From: Bacteroidota bacterium
GTDB lineage: Bacteria; Bacteroidota; Bacteroidia; Bacteroidales; JACABE01
Reading direction: 5' to 3'
DNA: 64,000 nucleotides
NCBI GenBank assembly: GCA_026391675.1
Contig: JAPLDQ010000036.1
Span: 164,522 to 228,521 of the forward strand
In this document: one piece after another, positions 54,046-63,603 of the stretch
How the letters are laid out: each line of letters starts with the position of its first letter
Position numbering within the stretch: the stretch's first letter is position 1
Position numbers and translations under genes: made by a program
The notes under the pieces: model-generated
The model's input: only the letters and a program-made list of their open reading frames with translations
The model's database searches: none
Told to the model about the DNA's origin: nothing

Positions 54046-54974
54046 TATGATATGTTTATGTTATCTGAGCAATATATTTTGTTGTTATCGTCAATAATAA
54101 TACAGCCAACCTGTTTCAGCTGGTTGATAAAATTTAAACCGACCTTTAATCCCATTACGGTAACAGGTGTTGCCAATGCATCAGCCATTTCAGCGTTTTG
54201 GGTGATTACCGTTACACTTTTAATGCCCGAAACCGGAAAACCAGTTTTGGGATCTATGGTATGTGAATAGCGTTTGCCACCAATCATGACAAATTTTTCA
54301 TAGTTTCCTGAAGTGGCCACCGAAGTATTGGTTATGTTGAGGGATGAAAATACTGTATTTTTATGTTCCGGATTGGCGATGCCTATTGTCCATGGGCTGC
54401 CGTCTTCCTGATAACCCCAGGCGCTTAAATCGCCGGCTGCGTTTACAATCCCGCTTTCCACACCATTACGCTGCATAAGCTTTTTAGCCATTTCAGCTGC
54501 ATAACCTTTACCTATGCCGCCAAAGCCGATACGCATGCCTTTGTTTTTAAGGAAAACCGATTTATTTTCGTTATCCAGTATCAGATTTTTATAGTTGATA
54601 AGGGCAACCGCTTGTTGAGCTGTTGATTTATCCGGTAATTCGGTCATACTGGTATCGAAGTTCCAGAAACGCTTATCCAGACTGCCATATGTAATGTCAA
54701 ATGCACCCTGGGTTATTTCTGATAATTTCTGGCAACGCAGGATGAGGTTGAAGACTTCATCACTTACCTCTACTGCCTTAATACCGGCATTGGCATTGAT
54801 ATTGCTGCAAACGCTGTCATCCGAAAATGTGGTCAGTATCTTTTCTATCCGCTGAATTTCTGCAACAGCAGATGAAATCTGTTCGTTTGCCCAGTTTTCG
54901 TCGGGATGCAAAACAGAAATTTCAAAACGATTGCCCATCAACCGCATTACTTGCTTGTGCAGCATATTAGTCAA
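54045..54974 (-). CDS. apbE: FAD:protein FMN transferase, ApbE family
   Basis: A 309-residue ApbE that attaches FMN to Ser/Thr of exported flavoproteins using FAD. It has FGGIGKGYAAEMAKKLM, VNAAGDLSAWGYQ, HTIDPKTGFPVSG and a late MADALATPVTVMG, all family blocks. A signal peptide is not obvious, so its N-terminus should be checked; the thioredoxin-like gene overlaps its start by 8 bases. Its 3' end overlaps the DUF4266 start, consistent with modification of that lipoprotein or of a protein encoded elsewhere. No Rnf or Nqr genes lie nearby. Confidence 0.92.
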   Translation of the reverse strand: MTNMLHKQVMRLMGNRFEISVLHPDENWANEQISSAVAEIQRIEKILTTFSDDSVCSNINANAGIKAVEVSDEVFNLILRCQKLSEITQGAFDITYGSLDKRFWNFDTSMTELPDKSTAQQAVALINYKNLILDNENKSVFLKNKGMRIGFGGIGKGYAAEMAKKLMQRNGVESGIVNAAGDLSAWGYQEDGSPWTIGIANPEHKNTVFSSLNITNTSVATSGNYEKFVMIGGKRYSHTIDPKTGFPVSGIKSVTVITQNAEMADALATPVTVMGLKVGLNFINQLKQVGCIIIDDNNKIYCSDNINIS

Positions 54975-55395
54975 GGGCTTTAATAAATTCTTCTATGGTT
55001 TCTTTCGGATAGCCGTTCCATTCCTTAATTATTTTGCCGTCTGAATTAAGCAGTAAAATGTAGGGAAAGAGGCCTTTTTTATTGTACTGATCCGCCAGAG
55101 CTTCGTTTTCGGCAGTCAGTTCTTTGGATAATGCATTTTTTTTCTGACGTGGGAAATCTGCATCGTAAACAACTATTTTATCAGCACTATAGGTTTTAAA
55201 TTGCTCTGAATTGATAAAATTCATCCTGAATTTAATACAGGGTGCACACCAGTCGGAACCGGAAAAATACAGCAGTATTTTTTTGTTTTCAGTTTTTGCT
55301 TTCTCTTTAACTGTTGAAAAATGAAGCGTTGGCGATTGCTGTGCCTGAAGCATAAAAGAAAACAAAACTAGGGCGATAAAACTTAATTTTTTCAT
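54967..55395 (-). CDS. Periplasmic thioredoxin-like protein (apbE operon)
   Basis: A 142-residue exported protein (signal ends LQAQ) with a thioredoxin fold: YFSGSDWCAPCIKFRMNF holds the CxxC site and LFPYILLLNSDGKIIKEWNG the cis-Pro region. The Asp-Trp-Cys-Ala-Pro-Cys form matches the thioredoxin_7 type. It starts the apbE operon and overlaps the apbE start by 8 bases. It may reduce the Cys of DUF4266 or a cluster partner. Confidence 0.88.
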   Translation of the reverse strand: MKKLSFIALVLFSFMLQAQQSPTLHFSTVKEKAKTENKKILLYFSGSDWCAPCIKFRMNFINSEQFKTYSADKIVVYDADFPRQKKNALSKELTAENEALADQYNKKGLFPYILLLNSDGKIIKEWNGYPKETIEEFIKALD

Positions 55396-55636
55396 AAAGA
55401 CTCTGATTTAAAAATGTATTTCAACACTTAAATACGCTTATTTTAAGCAATAACGCCATGCTGCATATAATGTTTGAAGTCAAACTTTAAAAAATGTTAA
55501 ATAGAATATACAAGGGAGGGTAAAAATTATAGTATTTTTGAAAATGAATTTATAAGTGAATACGATATATAACAAAACTCCTATATTTAACCACATATAA
55601 GGAAATTTTAGAGTTTTACCCTTAATTAAATCAGGA

Positions 55637-56452
55637 ATGAAATCAGGAAAATCATTTAGTTTATTAATTATTTTATTTTGGGGGATAAATTTATTTTCTC
55701 AAAGACCTTTACTTTATGATACACTTTCAATTAATTCTAAAACAAAATTAATTGGCAGATATCCTCATTTTGATAAAGATAAAACATATGAGAAATGGAA
55801 TTTTATAATAGAAGATTCATCAATTATCAGAACAATGGTAAAAACATTTGTTCCAGAAGAAGAAATTAAAAATTTAATAGAAAATACAGATTTTCGTATT
55901 ACAATAGTTGAGAATTTCAAAGAAATTGCACTTTGGATAATAAATCCTAAAACTAAAAGTGTTCAAACAGGTGGTCATACTTATCGTTTTAATTTTGATT
56001 TATTTACAAAATTATGTTTCAAGTATCCATTTAAGTATAAATTTATAAAAAAGGAGTTTAATAGTTTAAATGAATATTTAATCTTTTTAGAAGAACAGAA
56101 GAAAAATATTAATTTCCTTTTTAATTACCCACCTCAATTCAGATATGAAGGAATTTTTGAAATTGAATTTCCAAAAAATGAAATATATGATAGTCCAAAA
56201 GCTATTTCAGATATTTTAATGCCATTAATTGAACAAATTGTTAAAAAGGATGAATATGCAATCAATTACATTTTAGATAAAAGAAATTTAAAGAACATTA
56301 TAGATAAAAGAAATTTAAAAAATAATTCTAAGTATATTATGACAATTTTGGGAAGCAAAGAAATTTATAAAAGGCTTAAAGTAAAAAATTTTAAGAATAG
56401 AAATTGGAAAAAAACGTCAGAAATTGGAACTTTTTTTTACAGGAACAATTAA
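55637..56452 (+). CDS. Hypothetical secreted protein
   Basis: A 271-residue protein with a signal peptide (ends NLFSQ). I recognise no family. The sequence is strongly A/T-biased (Lys, Asn, Ile, Phe) with no clear motif. Near residue 215 it repeats DKRNLKN twice (a 24-base tandem repeat in the DNA). A TATTTTTG element at 55533-55540 is a possible minus-7 box, giving a leader of about 90 bases. It is an orphan gene, perhaps horizontally acquired given its composition. Confidence 0.55.
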   Translation: MKSGKSFSLLIILFWGINLFSQRPLLYDTLSINSKTKLIGRYPHFDKDKTYEKWNFIIEDSSIIRTMVKTFVPEEEIKNLIENTDFRITIVENFKEIALWIINPKTKSVQTGGHTYRFNFDLFTKLCFKYPFKYKFIKKEFNSLNEYLIFLEEQKKNINFLFNYPPQFRYEGIFEIEFPKNEIYDSPKAISDILMPLIEQIVKKDEYAINYILDKRNLKNIIDKRNLKNNSKYIMTILGSKEIYKRLKVKNFKNRNWKKTSEIGTFFYRNN

Positions 56453-56603
56453 TTGTATCTTTTGATTCCTGCTGAATATATATAAACAAATATTATTACA
56501 TAGAAATAATCAATTTTTTGCTGTTAGATAAGTATGTCAACCACTCCGTTTTGATTCAGCTAAGGAATGCCAAAATGAATATATATTTTAATTAACATTC
56601 AAT

Positions 56604-57026
56604 ATGAAAACACCTGAAATAATTACAATTGTAATCTATGCTTTAGTCGGAATCATATCTTTGATTATGGCCTGTAAATGTCTGTTTTCAAATAAATTTC
56701 TGCCATTTCATGAGATAGCTGCTGCCATTGGCTGGGATAAAATGGATAAACCCCTTCAATCTGTTATTCTTGCTTTAATGCGGGTTTCAGGACTTGGGTT
56801 TTTAGTAACGGCCCTGCTTTTATTGCTGTTTCCTGTTGTAAATTATTTTGTAAAAGATGATTTTGTAAAATTTTCAATCCCTGTCCTGACATTCGTTTTT
56901 TGTAGCGGTCTTTTTCTGGTTAATTATAATTTATACAAACAAACCAAGGCTGCCACCCCCTGGCGTGGTTCAGTTATTGCCATGTTTGGGATAATTATCG
57001 GGATGATTTTATCTTTATTAAATTAA
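56604..57026 (+). CDS. Small four-helix membrane protein
   Basis: A 140-residue integral membrane protein with four predicted transmembrane segments: about 7-25 (IITIVIYALVGIISLIMACK), 57-80, 88-108 and 118-138. Between helices 1 and 2 lies a conserved-looking stretch FLPFHEIAAAIGWDKMDKPL. I do not know its function; similar short membrane proteins are common in Bacteroidota. It converges with the 57037 gene. Confidence 0.6.
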   Translation: MKTPEIITIVIYALVGIISLIMACKCLFSNKFLPFHEIAAAIGWDKMDKPLQSVILALMRVSGLGFLVTALLLLLFPVVNYFVKDDFVKFSIPVLTFVFCSGLFLVNYNLYKQTKAATPWRGSVIAMFGIIIGMILSLLN

Positions 57027-57036
57027 TTGGAAATTC

Positions 57037-57591
57037 TTAATAATTTTTGATAGCGTAATTTTTTAATTTGCTTTTGTTTTTCTTAAAATTTTCGAAATTT
57101 CCATTTATTGGAATTACTATTTGTGCTGATCCGGTCATGCCCCCTATTAATGCACCTGCAATTCCCCCTGAAATACCTCCGCTTAACAACTTAGTTCCTA
57201 CAGGTTTTGGTTGAAAAATATCCTGAGAGAATATTAATCCTAAAAATGCTCCCAATGCAAATCCCAGTATACCACCTGAAAGAGCAGCGTTTGCACCGCC
57301 ATTTTTTTCCTGTAATTTTATTATATCAATAGATTTGTATTCAATTGCTGAAAATTCAAATTTTCCTTTTAAACTATCTTTTCCTGAAACAGAATTTGAG
57401 ATTACAATTGAAGAATCCTTAATTTCACTTAAAACACCTGTCAATTTTGTAGAAGATTGATATAATGAAACCCAGATATAATATAAATTGGAATTACCCA
57501 TATTACCAAACAAATATTTTGTAGTGTCTTCCTGTGCAGAAATTGAACAAAAAAAGAAAAATGCTATTATGGTAAATACAATTTTATTCAT
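57037..57591 (-). CDS. Exported glycine-zipper membrane-associated protein
   Basis: A 184-residue protein with a signal peptide (ends SAQ). After a strand-rich N-terminal domain it has two glycine-zipper hairpins (GGILGFALGAFLGLIF and GGISGGIAGALIGGMTGS), often seen in proteins that insert in membranes or form small oligomers. The rest (VIPINGNFENFKKNKSKLKN) resembles Bacteroidota proteins with a repeated short C-terminal tail. The function is unknown. Confidence 0.58.
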   Translation of the reverse strand: MNKIVFTIIAFFFFCSISAQEDTTKYLFGNMGNSNLYYIWVSLYQSSTKLTGVLSEIKDSSIVISNSVSGKDSLKGKFEFSAIEYKSIDIIKLQEKNGGANAALSGGILGFALGAFLGLIFSQDIFQPKPVGTKLLSGGISGGIAGALIGGMTGSAQIVIPINGNFENFKKNKSKLKNYAIKNY

Positions 57592-57715
57592 AATTATAAA
57601 GATTAAAACAATAAAATTACCCTAATGAGTAACAAAAGTAATACATTATTAAGCTTAAAGCATTCTTTTTAAAAAATCTAAACATTTTAAAAATCAATAA
57701 TTCACAGATTTTTTT

Positions 57716-57723
57716 TACTTTTG
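57716..57723 (+). promoter_or_regulatory. Minus-7 element of ileS
   Basis: TACTTTTG matches TAnnTTTG and lies 20 bases before the ATG at 57744. No clear minus-33 TTG. Confidence 0.45.
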
Positions 57724-57743
57724 CAGGCTTTTAATTTAACGAA

Positions 57744-60700
57744 ATGATATACAAAGAATACAAACACTTAAATCTATCTCAGCTGGGTAAGGATGTGCTG
57801 AAGTACTGGGAAGATAACAATATATTTGAAAAAACACTCGAAAACCGCAGCAACGACAGCGTTTTTGTATTTTATGAAGGACCTCCAAGTGCCAACGGTA
57901 TTCCAGGCATACACCATGTAATGGCACGTGCCATCAAAGATATTTTCTGCAGATACAAAACCCTGAAAGGCTTTTATGTAAAACGTAAAGCAGGTTGGGA
58001 TACCCATGGATTACCTATAGAATTAGCTGTTGAAAAAACGCTGGGAATTACGAAGGAAGACATCGGTAAATCTATATCCGTAGAGGAATACAACAAACAA
58101 TGCCGCATTGAGGTTATGAAATACAAGGATTTGTGGGATGATCTTACCCGTAAAATCGGCTATTGGGTCGATCTGAGCGATCCTTATATTACATTCGACA
58201 ATAAATATATAGAATCCTGCTGGTTTTTACTGAGCAAACTCTACGAAAAAGGCTTACTGTACAAGGGATATTCCATACAACCATACTCTCCTGCCGCAGG
58301 CACCGGTTTAAGTACGCATGAATTAAATCAACCCGGTTGTTACCGCAATGTAAAAGACAATACGGTTGTGGCTCAGTTTAAGATAGTAAAAAATGAAAAA
58401 TCAGCTTTTTTATTTGACAATATAGCCGGAGATTTATCTTTCTTAGCATGGACAACTACCCCATGGACTTTACCTTCAAATACAGCGCTGGCTGTAGGTA
58501 AAAACATTGATTATGTAAAAGTAAAATCATACAATCCATACACAGGCTTGCCCATTACTGTTATTCTTGGTAAAGAACTCCTGGGTAAGTACTTTTCAGA
58601 AAAAAATGCTGAATTGGCAATGGATGCATATAATCCCGGCGATAAAAATATTCCGTTTGAAGTTGTTGGTGAATACAAAGGTACACAACTGAACGGCATC
58701 AGCTATGAACAGCTGTTACCCTATGCTCAGCCCAAGGATGGCGATGCTTTCCGCGTTATAATCGGTGATTTTGTCACTACCGAAGACGGTACAGGTATAG
58801 TACATATTGCACCCAGCTTCGGTGCCGACGACTTCCGCGTTGCCAAACAGAATGGTATAGGCTCATTAACCATGGTAAATAAACAGGGTAAGTTTATTGA
58901 TGAAATGGGAGAATTTGCAGGGAAATATGTTAAATCAGAATATAAACCTGATTTTGATCCTAAAACAGACGAAAGCGTTGATGTTGAAATCATCGTTAAA
59001 CTGAAAAAAGAAAACAAAGCCTTTAAAACCGAAAAATACGAACACTCTTATCCGCATTGCTGGAGAACCGATAAACCTATATTGTATTATCCTTTGGATT
59101 CATGGTTTATACGCACAACCGCAGTAAAAGAGCGAATGATAGCTTTAAACAAAACCATCAACTGGAAGCCTGAAGCTACCGGTACGGGACGTTTTGGCAA
59201 CTGGCTGGAAAACCTGGTCGACTGGAACCTTTCCCGTTCACGTTATTGGGGAACTCCTTTACCAATTTGGGTTACCAAAGACCGTAAGGAAGAAATCTGC
59301 ATAGGTTCCATAGCAGATTTAAACAAGGAAATTGAAAAATCAGTAACTGCAGGATTTATGAAAGAAAATCCTTATGTATCCATGGATTATAACAGTTTTG
59401 ATTTACACCGTCCTTTTGTTGACAATATCGTTTTGGTATCCAAAACCGGTCAGAAAATGTTTCGCGAACTGGATTTGATTGATGTATGGTTCGATTCAGG
59501 TGCTATGCCTTATGCACAGAATCATTATCCTGTTAATCCTTCATCAAAACTTCCGAATGGGGAACCCAACAGCTATCCTGCTGATTTTATTGCCGAAGGT
59601 GTGGATCAGACCCGTGGCTGGTTCTTTACATTACACGCCATTGCAGTAATGCTGTTTGATTCGGTAGCTTATAAAACGGTTGTTTCCAATGGTCTGGTAC
59701 TGGATAAAAGTGGCAATAAAATGTCGAAACGCTTGGGTAATGCAGTTGATCCTTTTGAAACCATCGAAAAATACGGTCCTGATGCTACACGCTGGTATAT
59801 GATTACCAATGCACAGCCCTGGGATAACTTAAAATTTGATATTGAAGGAATTGGTGAAGTACAGCGCAAATTCTTCGGAACTTTGTATAATACCTATAGT
59901 TTCTTTGCCTTGTATGCCAATATTGATAAGTTTACTTACAAAGAAGCTGAAATTCCGATTCACGAACGCCCTGAAATTGACCGCTGGATTATTTCGGAAT
60001 TGAATACCTTAATCAAAAACGTGGATGAATCTTATGCCGATTACGAGCCAACCAAAGCCGGCCGTATGATACAGGATTTTGTTGACGAATACCTCAGCAA
60101 CTGGTATGTCCGTTTATGCCGCCGCCGTTTCTGGAAAGGTGAATATACTGCCGATAAAATATCTGCTTATCAGACACTTTATCAATGTCTGCAAACTGTG
60201 GCACAATTATCTTCACCCATTGCACCTTTCTTCACTGACAGATTGTTTACGGATTTAAATGCAGTTACCGGTAAAATTACAGCTGAATCGATACATTTAA
60301 CAGATTTTCCAACAGCAAATCCTTCCCTGATTGATAAAGATCTGGAAGAAAGAATGCAGCTGGCACAGCAGATAACTTCCATGGTGTTGTCATTGCGTAA
60401 AAAAACCAATTTACGCGTACGTCAGCCACTGAATAAAATAATGTTGCCTGTTAGCAGCAAAAAATTCAAAAAACAGGTTCAGGCCGTTGAAAACCTGATT
60501 TTATCTGAAGTCAATATTAAAGAAATTGAGTATTTAACAGAAACCGCAGGTATCTTGGTAAAGAAAATAAAGCCTAATTTTAAAACCTTAGGTCCGAAAT
60601 ACAGCAAATTAATGAAACAAATTGCCATTGAAGTTGCTGCATTTTCACAGGATGATATTACTAAAATGGAAACAGAAAACCGTTTTCAGTTGAATATCGG

Positions 60701-61088
60701 CGGAGAAATGCTTGAGTTGTTGATGGAAGATGTTGAAATTATTACCGAAGACATTCCGGGCTGGGTGGTTGCCAATATGGGTGTGCTCACTGTTGCTCTG
60801 GATATAACATTAACACAGCAATTAATAGAAGAAGGTATAGCAAGAGAATTGGTTAATCGTATACAAAACCTGCGCAAAGAGCTTAATTATGAGGTTATAG
60901 ATAAAATTTCTGTAAAAATTGAAAAAAACAATGCAATTACATTACCTTTGAGCAATAATTATTCGTATATTTGTTCTGAAACTTTATCAGAATCGATAGA
61001 TCTGGTTGAAACCATTAATGATAAAAATAAAGCAGAAGTGGAATTAACGGATGAAATAAAGATTTTTATTATTATCAACAAATCATGA
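57744..61088 (+). CDS. ileS: Isoleucyl-tRNA synthetase
   Basis: An 1114-residue class I synthetase. The HIGH motif is GIHHV in PSANGIPGIHHVMARAIKD, and KMSKS is GNKMSKRLGN (near residue 655). An editing domain of about 200 residues follows the first part (LAWTTTPWTLPSNTALAVG). GGNK-type C-terminal repeats form the anticodon domain (QPLNKIMLPV, MIQDFVDEYLSNWYVR). The length and the altered HIGH loop point to the long type found in Bacteroidota. It leads an operon with a DksA-like gene 19 bases downstream. Confidence 0.97.
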   Translation: MIYKEYKHLNLSQLGKDVLKYWEDNNIFEKTLENRSNDSVFVFYEGPPSANGIPGIHHVMARAIKDIFCRYKTLKGFYVKRKAGWDTHGLPIELAVEKTLGITKEDIGKSISVEEYNKQCRIEVMKYKDLWDDLTRKIGYWVDLSDPYITFDNKYIESCWFLLSKLYEKGLLYKGYSIQPYSPAAGTGLSTHELNQPGCYRNVKDNTVVAQFKIVKNEKSAFLFDNIAGDLSFLAWTTTPWTLPSNTALAVGKNIDYVKVKSYNPYTGLPITVILGKELLGKYFSEKNAELAMDAYNPGDKNIPFEVVGEYKGTQLNGISYEQLLPYAQPKDGDAFRVIIGDFVTTEDGTGIVHIAPSFGADDFRVAKQNGIGSLTMVNKQGKFIDEMGEFAGKYVKSEYKPDFDPKTDESVDVEIIVKLKKENKAFKTEKYEHSYPHCWRTDKPILYYPLDSWFIRTTAVKERMIALNKTINWKPEATGTGRFGNWLENLVDWNLSRSRYWGTPLPIWVTKDRKEEICIGSIADLNKEIEKSVTAGFMKENPYVSMDYNSFDLHRPFVDNIVLVSKTGQKMFRELDLIDVWFDSGAMPYAQNHYPVNPSSKLPNGEPNSYPADFIAEGVDQTRGWFFTLHAIAVMLFDSVAYKTVVSNGLVLDKSGNKMSKRLGNAVDPFETIEKYGPDATRWYMITNAQPWDNLKFDIEGIGEVQRKFFGTLYNTYSFFALYANIDKFTYKEAEIPIHERPEIDRWIISELNTLIKNVDESYADYEPTKAGRMIQDFVDEYLSNWYVRLCRRRFWKGEYTADKISAYQTLYQCLQTVAQLSSPIAPFFTDRLFTDLNAVTGKITAESIHLTDFPTANPSLIDKDLEERMQLAQQITSMVLSLRKKTNLRVRQPLNKIMLPVSSKKFKKQVQAVENLILSEVNIKEIEYLTETAGILVKKIKPNFKTLGPKYSKLMKQIAIEVAAFSQDDITKMETENRFQLNIGGEMLELLMEDVEIITEDIPGWVVANMGVLTVALDITLTQQLIEEGIARELVNRIQNLRKELNYEVIDKISVKIEKNNAITLPLSNNYSYICSETLSESIDLVETINDKNKAEVELTDEIKIFIIINKS

Positions 61089-61107
61089 TATTAAAATAAC
61101 AGGCGTT

Positions 61108-61518
61108 ATGACAAGTAAAGAAAAAGAGCACGAAGCTCCAAAGACAAGATACTCTAATGAAGAATTACAGGAGTTTAAGGAAATTATTTTGAAAAAGCTT
61201 GAAAAGGCCCGTCAGGATTTAGAAATTCTTACTGAAGCATTTACCACAAGTGGCGAAAATGACATCAGTGACACATCTCCTACTTTCAAAGTACTGGAAG
61301 AAGGTTATCAGGTGATGTCGAAAGAAGAAAATTCTAAATTGGCAGCACGTCAGGATAAGTTTATACAGGCTTTGGAAAACGCTTTAATCAGGATAGAAAA
61401 CAAAACCTACGGTATTTGTCGTGAAACCGGTAAGCTGATTTCAAAGGAAAGATTAAGAATTGTCCCTCACGCTACTTTAAGCATTGATGCCAAGCTTCAA
61501 CAAAATGCAAGGAAATAA
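61108..61518 (+). CDS. DksA/TraR-like protein lacking the zinc-finger cysteines
   Basis: A 136-residue protein related to DksA/TraR. A coiled-coil hairpin (EELQEFKEIILKKLEKARQD) with ENDISDTSPTFKV leads to the globular end YGICRETGKLISKERLRIVP. The canonical family has four Cys (CxxC...CxxC); here only one Cys remains (GICRETG), so zinc is not expected. From memory, Bacteroidota homologues share this loss. DksA-type proteins modulate RNA polymerase with ppGpp. It follows ileS and precedes a terminator-like hairpin before lspA. Confidence 0.88.
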   Translation: MTSKEKEHEAPKTRYSNEELQEFKEIILKKLEKARQDLEILTEAFTTSGENDISDTSPTFKVLEEGYQVMSKEENSKLAARQDKFIQALENALIRIENKTYGICRETGKLISKERLRIVPHATLSIDAKLQQNARK

Positions 61519-61557
61519 TTGTTTTAATAAATCAAATCCGTTTGTTTTATTAATTTT

Positions 61558-61593
61558 AGTATAAGGAAGTATAAAGCTTCCTTATACTTTTTT
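61558..61593 (+). terminator. Intrinsic terminator between the DksA-like gene and lspA
   Basis: AGTATAAGGAAG (61558-61569) and CTTCCTTATACT (61577-61588) form a 12 bp perfect stem with a 7-base loop, followed by a T-run. It ends only about 28 bases before the lspA ATG, so lspA must be read through or start from a nearby promoter. Confidence 0.85.
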
Positions 61594-61621
61594 ATTGTGT
61601 AATATTCAATCCGTTTTTAAT

Positions 61622-62248
61622 ATGCTTAAAAAATCCATTCTCATTGTTTTCCTGATACTTTTAATAGATCAGATTATTAAAATATGGATTAAGACCCACA
61701 TGCAGCTTGGTGATGAGATACATGTATTTGGCAGCAACTGGTTTATCATACATTTTACCGAAAATGAAGGCATGGCATACGGAATGACATTTGGAGGTGG
61801 CTATGGCAAGCTGATATTAAGCCTTTTCAGAATTGTTGCAGTTGGAGTTATTGGCTGGTATTTATATAAGCTGATAAAAGAAAATGCTGATAAATTATAT
61901 ATAGTCTGTATGTCGCTGATAATTGCCGGAGCTGCTGGTAATATTATTGACAGTGCCTTTTATGGATTGATTTTTAACGAAAGTTATTTTAATGTAGCCC
62001 GGTTATTCCCTGCTGATGGTGGCTATAGTACATTTCTGCACGGAAAAGTGGTGGATATGTTCTATTTCCCCATAATTCAAAGTCACTTCCCTGCATGCAT
62101 CCCTTTCTGGGGTGGTGAAGAACTGGTTTTTTTCCGTCCCGTGTTTAATTTCGCCGATGCTTCTATTTCTGTTGGCGTATTTTTGCTTATCATTTTCCAG
62201 AAACACTTCTTTAAAAAAGAAGTGAAGGCAGAAGAACAACAGGCATAA
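61622..62248 (+). CDS. lspA: Lipoprotein signal peptidase
   Basis: A 208-residue LspA (from the ATG at 61622; an earlier frame starts with TTG at 61595). It cleaves the signal peptide of prolipoproteins in the inner membrane. The motifs are LIDQIIKIWIKTHM, HFTENEGMAYGMTF, GAAGNIIDSAFYGLIF with the first catalytic Asp, and PVFNFADASISVGVF with the second. It is longer than the usual 160 residues because of a Bacteroidota-type periplasmic loop (about residues 125-165). The lipoproteins in this window need this enzyme. It converges with the porin gene. Confidence 0.96.
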   Translation: MLKKSILIVFLILLIDQIIKIWIKTHMQLGDEIHVFGSNWFIIHFTENEGMAYGMTFGGGYGKLILSLFRIVAVGVIGWYLYKLIKENADKLYIVCMSLIIAGAAGNIIDSAFYGLIFNESYFNVARLFPADGGYSTFLHGKVVDMFYFPIIQSHFPACIPFWGGEELVFFRPVFNFADASISVGVFLLIIFQKHFFKKEVKAEEQQA

Positions 62249-62253
62249 GCACT

Positions 62254-63552
62254 TTAATCTTTCGAAGTAAAGAAATTAGGTTTAAAAGTCAGCATTAAAT
62301 AGGCAAACTGCGCAAATTTACTTTCACCCTTGGCAATTCCATGCAGATATTCCAGCGATTCTCCCTGAAACATAACGTTATAACCAACACTAAGGTTTAC
62401 TGTTTTGCTGTGTTTAAATGTGTAAAGAAAATCTAATTCAGAACCTAAAAATGTATGAATGCTGTAGCTAGCTTTGTGCAAAACCGGGATATATGATTTA
62501 TCCAGATAAAACCAGTGATAACTGAGTTCAATATTATGTTTTTCCGAGACATCATAGCTGGTACGAAGGAAAAGATCATTGATTCCTGCACCCTTGGTAA
62601 TGTCACTTCCGGTTCCGGTAAAATAGTCCATATAGCCCAGGAAATGATGTGTGCTGCCGTATAACTTGTCAAAGGTAGTGCTTTTGGTTTTGGCAAGTGT
62701 TGTATCTTTATAATCAGTACCGGAATAATGGTCAACCCCGATTGTAAATTCAAGCGGACTTATAATTTTATATCCTAATTTGGCTGAAAAAAAATTGGCA
62801 TATATCGTTCTGCCATCAACCAGATTGCCACCCTGATAATAAAAGGCTGTATTGAATTTAAATTTATCATTTTTGAAACTGATGTTAGGCCCTATCGTAT
62901 ATCTTGAGTATAAATTATCAGGACTTGCTGTTTTTTGATTGACATCCATTATTGACATTAATGAAAGTGATAATTTATTTTCAAGCAACGACTTACTAAT
63001 CCAGACATATGCAAGGTATTTATAATTTTTTACCGTATAATCTGTAAGATAATTTAGTAATCCGGTATTGTTATTCATTGCTAAACCTACATCAGTCTTT
63101 GTTGCAATTTCTTTATTATCATATTGCAATACAAGAATATCATGTACAACGCCCTGGTCAGTCCAGTTTGAAGCGGTTATCAGTCTTTCATCATCATATT
63201 TTATTTGCTGACGGCCTATTTTAATAGCAAATTCTTTGGTAAAATTATATTTGGCCCATGCTTCAAAAATACCCAGATTGGTATTGTTGGCTGTTATGGC
63301 ATCCTGTCCCCAGTTACGGATATCCTGCACAGACAATCCAAAACTCATATTTTCTTTCTGGTAATCAAAAGATAAACGGCTCCGCTGAACAGTAATACCA
63401 TAAGCATGCTGTGACTTTGTGAACAATTGTTTATAGCCGTCCAGTAACATTGTTTTGGTACGGATTTCTCCGTTGATACTAAGCTGTGCAAAGCTTGATT
63501 GTACTGACAAAAATAAAATACAACCCAATAAAAATTTGTTTACTAATCGCAT
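62254..63552 (-). CDS. Outer-membrane porin (alginate-export-like)
   Basis: A 432-residue beta-barrel protein. The ATG at 63552 gives a standard signal peptide (LLGCILFLSVQSSFAQ); a start at 63573 would fall inside the promoter. It reads LSINGEIRTKTMLLDGYKQL, then RSRLSFDYQKENMSFGLSVQ and IKIGRQQIKYDDERLITASN, typical of the Bacteroidota alginate_exp porin group that forms 16-18-stranded barrels. The G-R-Q-x-I-x-Y-D/D-E-R-L motif is the family's best conserved part. The substrate is unknown. Confidence 0.82.
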   Translation of the reverse strand: MRLVNKFLLGCILFLSVQSSFAQLSINGEIRTKTMLLDGYKQLFTKSQHAYGITVQRSRLSFDYQKENMSFGLSVQDIRNWGQDAITANNTNLGIFEAWAKYNFTKEFAIKIGRQQIKYDDERLITASNWTDQGVVHDILVLQYDNKEIATKTDVGLAMNNNTGLLNYLTDYTVKNYKYLAYVWISKSLLENKLSLSLMSIMDVNQKTASPDNLYSRYTIGPNISFKNDKFKFNTAFYYQGGNLVDGRTIYANFFSAKLGYKIISPLEFTIGVDHYSGTDYKDTTLAKTKSTTFDKLYGSTHHFLGYMDYFTGTGSDITKGAGINDLFLRTSYDVSEKHNIELSYHWFYLDKSYIPVLHKASYSIHTFLGSELDFLYTFKHSKTVNLSVGYNVMFQGESLEYLHGIAKGESKFAQFAYLMLTFKPNFFTSKD

Positions 63553-63575
63553 GGTAAAGATTTTAAAAGACAAGG

Positions 63576-63603
63576 CAAAAGTATAGAATATATTATTGAC
63601 AAA
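63576..63603 (-). promoter_or_regulatory. Promoter of the porin gene
   Basis: On the minus strand TTTG (63600-63603) and TACTTTTG (63576-63583) are 16 bases apart, close to the consensus spacing. Transcription would start near 63570, which excludes the ATG at 63573 and supports the one at 63552. Confidence 0.6.
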
